DNA of 64,000 nt. It comes from Mycolicibacterium tusciae JS617 (lineage in GTDB: Bacteria; Actinomycetota; Actinomycetes; Mycobacteriales; Mycobacteriaceae). The stretch is taken from positions 1,798,001-1,862,000 of the forward strand of contig NZ_KI912270.1 of the NCBI RefSeq assembly GCF_000243415.2. The letters run 5' to 3'. Shown here piece by piece: positions 62,157-64,000 of this stretch. Position 1 is the stretch's first letter. Each line of letters starts with the position of its first letter. Under the pieces are notes generated by a model. It had not been told where the DNA came from. It saw only the letters and a list, made by a program, of their open reading frames with translations, and did no database searches. Both the position numbers and the translations under genes were made by a program.

Positions 62157-63352
62157 TCCACCGTGCCCGCATCCGTTAGGCGTGTGATGTCCTGCGCGCT
62201 CAGTCCGAGCCACTCCTCGAGCACCGCCGCGGAGTCGTCGCCGAGTGCCGGCGCAACAGCCGCGGCCGGATAGACACCGCCGATCGACATGGGCAGCCCC
62301 GGCGCGAGGTACTCGCCGATGCGTGGCTGGTCGAGTGCGGTGAACATCGGATTGTTGGTCACCCGGTCGCCGCGGGCCGCCTCCTCGAAGGTGCGGTACC
62401 GGTCCCACAACACCGAACTCGCCGAAAGGGCATCGGTGACCTCCTGCGCGGTGTGCTGGGAGAACCATTCGTTGAAGATCTCGAACAGCGCATCACGGTG
62501 CTCGTAACGCTGCCCCTCGTCGGTGAAGTCTGCACCGCGCGTTTTCGCAAGCGCAGCAACGACTTTAGTCGTTCCGGTGAGCTCAGTCAGATCCCGGAAG
62601 TGCCGGCCGGTGAGGGCGACGATCATGAACGAGGCGCCGTCACTGCTGGTGAAGTCCTGGCCGTATTGGCCGTACACCGAGTTGCCGATCCGCTGCCGTG
62701 CGGTGCCGTTGACCATGACCTCGGTGAAAAACCCCAGATTGCCTGCCGTGGCTAGCGCGACGTTCTCCAGCGGAATGTTGATCCGTTGACCCTGCCCGGT
62801 GGCATCGCGGTGCCGCAGGGCCGTGACCACGGCCAGTGCCGTGTAGATCCCGCAGGTGACATCCCATGCGGGCAGCACGTGGTTGACCGGAGTGGCGAGC
62901 TCGGCCGGGCCGGTGACCGTCGGAAAGCCGATGGAGGCGTTGACGGTGTAGTCCACGCCCGTGCCGCCATCCGCACGCCCAGAGACCTCCACATGAATCA
63001 GGTCGGGTCGCAACCGCGTCAAGACGTCGTACGAATGCCATTGCCGTCCAGCGACATTAGTGATCAGAACGCCGCTGCTGGCGATCAGCCGCTGCACCAG
63101 GTCCTGACCGTCGGGCGAGCGCATGTCGGCGGCGACTGACCGCTTGCCCTTGTTGAGCCCCGCCCAGTAAATGCTCTCGCCGTCATCGGTCAGCGGCCAG
63201 CGGCGGTAGTCGGCCGCTCCCCCGATCGGGTCGACGCGGATCACCTCGGCACCCATTTGGGCCAGCGTCATCCCGGCCAGTGGCACCGCAACGAAGCTGG
63301 AGATCTCGACGATGCGCACCCCGGCGAGCGGCCGGGTGGGGTCCAAACTCAC
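62153..63352 (-). CDS. CaiB/BaiF CoA-transferase (2-methylfumaryl-CoA isomerase-like)
   Basis: A 399-residue type III CoA-transferase. The family start PLAGVRIVEISSFVAVPLAGMTLAQMGAEVIRVDPIGGAADYRRW is followed by GLNKGKRSVAADMRSPDGQDL, VDYTVNASIGFPTVTGPAE (near the catalytic Asp) and the NIPLENVALATAGNLGFFTEVMVNG region. The pattern resembles Mct-type enzymes that move CoA within C5-dicarboxylates, yet a general CoA-transferase is equally possible. The start is the GTG at 63352, 22 bases from the E1-beta gene. Confidence 0.85.
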   Translation of the reverse strand: MSLDPTRPLAGVRIVEISSFVAVPLAGMTLAQMGAEVIRVDPIGGAADYRRWPLTDDGESIYWAGLNKGKRSVAADMRSPDGQDLVQRLIASSGVLITNVAGRQWHSYDVLTRLRPDLIHVEVSGRADGGTGVDYTVNASIGFPTVTGPAELATPVNHVLPAWDVTCGIYTALAVVTALRHRDATGQGQRINIPLENVALATAGNLGFFTEVMVNGTARQRIGNSVYGQYGQDFTSSDGASFMIVALTGRHFRDLTELTGTTKVVAALAKTRGADFTDEGQRYEHRDALFEIFNEWFSQHTAQEVTDALSASSVLWDRYRTFEEAARGDRVTNNPMFTALDQPRIGEYLAPGLPMSIGGVYPAAAVAPALGDDSAAVLEEWLGLSAQDITRLTDAGTVE

Positions 63353-63374
63353 CCGGCCAAGCTACCAAGCGCCC

Positions 63375-64000
63375 TCAGGAGCGAACGAGCTTGATCGCCG
63401 CCGTCTCGATCGTGTCCTCCGACAGCAGGACATGCAGCGCGGCGTCACCGAGCGGGATGAAGCTGTCGTTGCCGGCAACGCGCCCAAGTGGGCCCGCGAA
63501 GCCATGCTTGACCAGGGTGGCCAGCACGCCTTCACCGACGCCGCCGGTCTCGCGGGTCTCGTCGACGATGAGCACTCGCCCGCTGGCTCGGGCTTCCCGG
63601 AGCATGTCCTGGACCGGCAGCGGCGCCAACCACCGCAGGTCGACGACGCGGACTCCGACATCCACCGATGTCAGCCTGCGCGCGACCCGCAGGCTCATCC
63701 GCAGCCCGTTGCCGAAGGTCAGGATCGTCAGATCGGTGCCTTCCCCGTACGTTCGTGCCCGGCCGACCGCCACGCCCGATTCCGGGTAGGGAGCCAGCCA
63801 GCCGCCGTCGTTGTCGTCGTACAGATCTCGGGTGTGGTAGAGCGCGATGGGCTCGAGGAAGAGGCACACCGCACCGGCTTCCCGCGCCGCCGCGGCGCAG
63901 GTGTGCACCATTGCAGCGGCGTCATCCGGACGCGCGGGTGAGGCGATGACGACGCCGGGGATGTCGCGCATCGCGGCAATCGAGTTGTCGTTGTGAAAGT
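63375..64000 (-). CDS. 2-oxoacid dehydrogenase E1 beta subunit (5' end outside window)
   Basis: The C-terminal 208 codons of a transketolase-like E1 beta subunit; the N-terminus lies beyond the right edge. The sequence enters with FHNDNSIAAMRDIPGVVIASPARPDDAA, continues VCLFLEPIALYHTRDLYDD and ends in the C-terminal domain with VVDLRWLAPLPVQDM and VLIVDETRETGGVGEGV, both family marks. It decarboxylates a 2-oxo acid with an E1-alpha partner, not seen here. With the CoA-transferase and thioesterase genes it may belong to branched-chain or dicarboxylic acid metabolism. Confidence 0.88.
   Translation of the reverse strand, partial: FHNDNSIAAMRDIPGVVIASPARPDDAAAMVHTCAAAAREAGAVCLFLEPIALYHTRDLYDDNDGGWLAPYPESGVAVGRARTYGEGTDLTILTFGNGLRMSLRVARRLTSVDVGVRVVDLRWLAPLPVQDMLREARASGRVLIVDETRETGGVGEGVLATLVKHGFAGPLGRVAGNDSFIPLGDAALHVLLSEDTIETAAIKLVRS

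Overview
The window is high-GC DNA with many GTG starts and stop/start overlaps of the ATGA and GTGA type. It carries lineage markers: a mycofactocin-type dehydrogenase, WS/DGAT wax synthase, Sap/GAP membrane protein, haemophore, DUF222/13E12 HNH protein, LexA (SOS) box and IdeR box. The organism is a Mycobacterium or Mycolicibacterium, probably a fast-growing environmental species, since about half of the window is catabolic accessory DNA.

Layout. (1) 1-4.6 kb: a truncated mycofactocin-type SDR, a DUF2631 membrane protein, a hypothetical gene, an IS1182-type insertion sequence and a wax ester synthase. (2) 4.7-7.3 kb: a DUF427 protein and a FadE5-like acyl-CoA dehydrogenase. (3) 7.35-14.6 kb: a TetR gene facing a cluster for meta-cleavage of an aromatic compound (FAD hydroxylase, extradiol dioxygenase, FAH hydrolase, two luciferase-like monooxygenases and a frameshifted MaoC hydratase). 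(4) 14.7-33.3 kb: a large catabolic regulon: two P450s, a CYP-type ferredoxin, a Baeyer-Villiger monooxygenase, esterase, SMP-30 lactonase, dehydrogenases, aldolase, acyl-CoA dehydrogenase, CaiB CoA-transferase, phosphotransferase and two sister TetR regulators. (5) 33.4-51.4 kb: a conserved mycobacterial core (rlmN, cdsA, frr, pyrH, amiC, tsf, rpsB, M23 peptidase, xerC, viuB, dprA, comM, yraN). It is interrupted by a divergent methyltransferase/MarR pair, a ureohydrolase, a glycerate kinase and a lactate-monooxygenase-like gene. (6) 51.5-59.9 kb: membrane and hypothetical genes, a haemophore, then an operon behind an IdeR box: Fe(III) ABC importer plus an adenylation-carrier-membrane-acyltransferase fusion. 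(7) 59.9-64 kb: an SOS-box 13E12 gene, then a minus-strand TesB / CoA-transferase / 2-oxoacid dehydrogenase E1-beta cluster cut by the window edge.

Main discovery. Six 26-bp sites with the architecture KTKACA-N14-TGTAA(A/T) (1176, 15832, 23891, 27852, 29590, 31343) lie in front of nearly every transcription unit of block 4 and of the hypothetical gene at 633-1166. In most of them a half-site doubles as a -35 element and a -10-like hexamer lies just outside the other half-site. That hexamer sits exactly six bases from a GTG or ATG. The sites therefore look like two-way, leaderless promoter-operators, probably read by the two TetR paralogues encoded inside the regulon. The gene content suggests oxidation of an alicyclic or terpenoid ring: P450 hydroxylation, dehydrogenation to a ketone, Baeyer-Villiger lactone formation, lactone opening, aldehyde oxidation, CoA activation and beta-oxidation. 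The substrate is not determined.

Other points: the IS split the loop of an older terminator hairpin, and a 27-bp in-frame tandem duplication copied a start codon. The rpsB leader holds a nested hairpin. The MarR/methyltransferase pair shares a perfect palindrome, recalling the Rv2887-Rv0560c relationship of M. tuberculosis. I saw no tRNA, rRNA, CRISPR array or replication origin, and no gene-free stretch longer than about 300 bases; the longest, 44454-44738, holds the rpsB leader.
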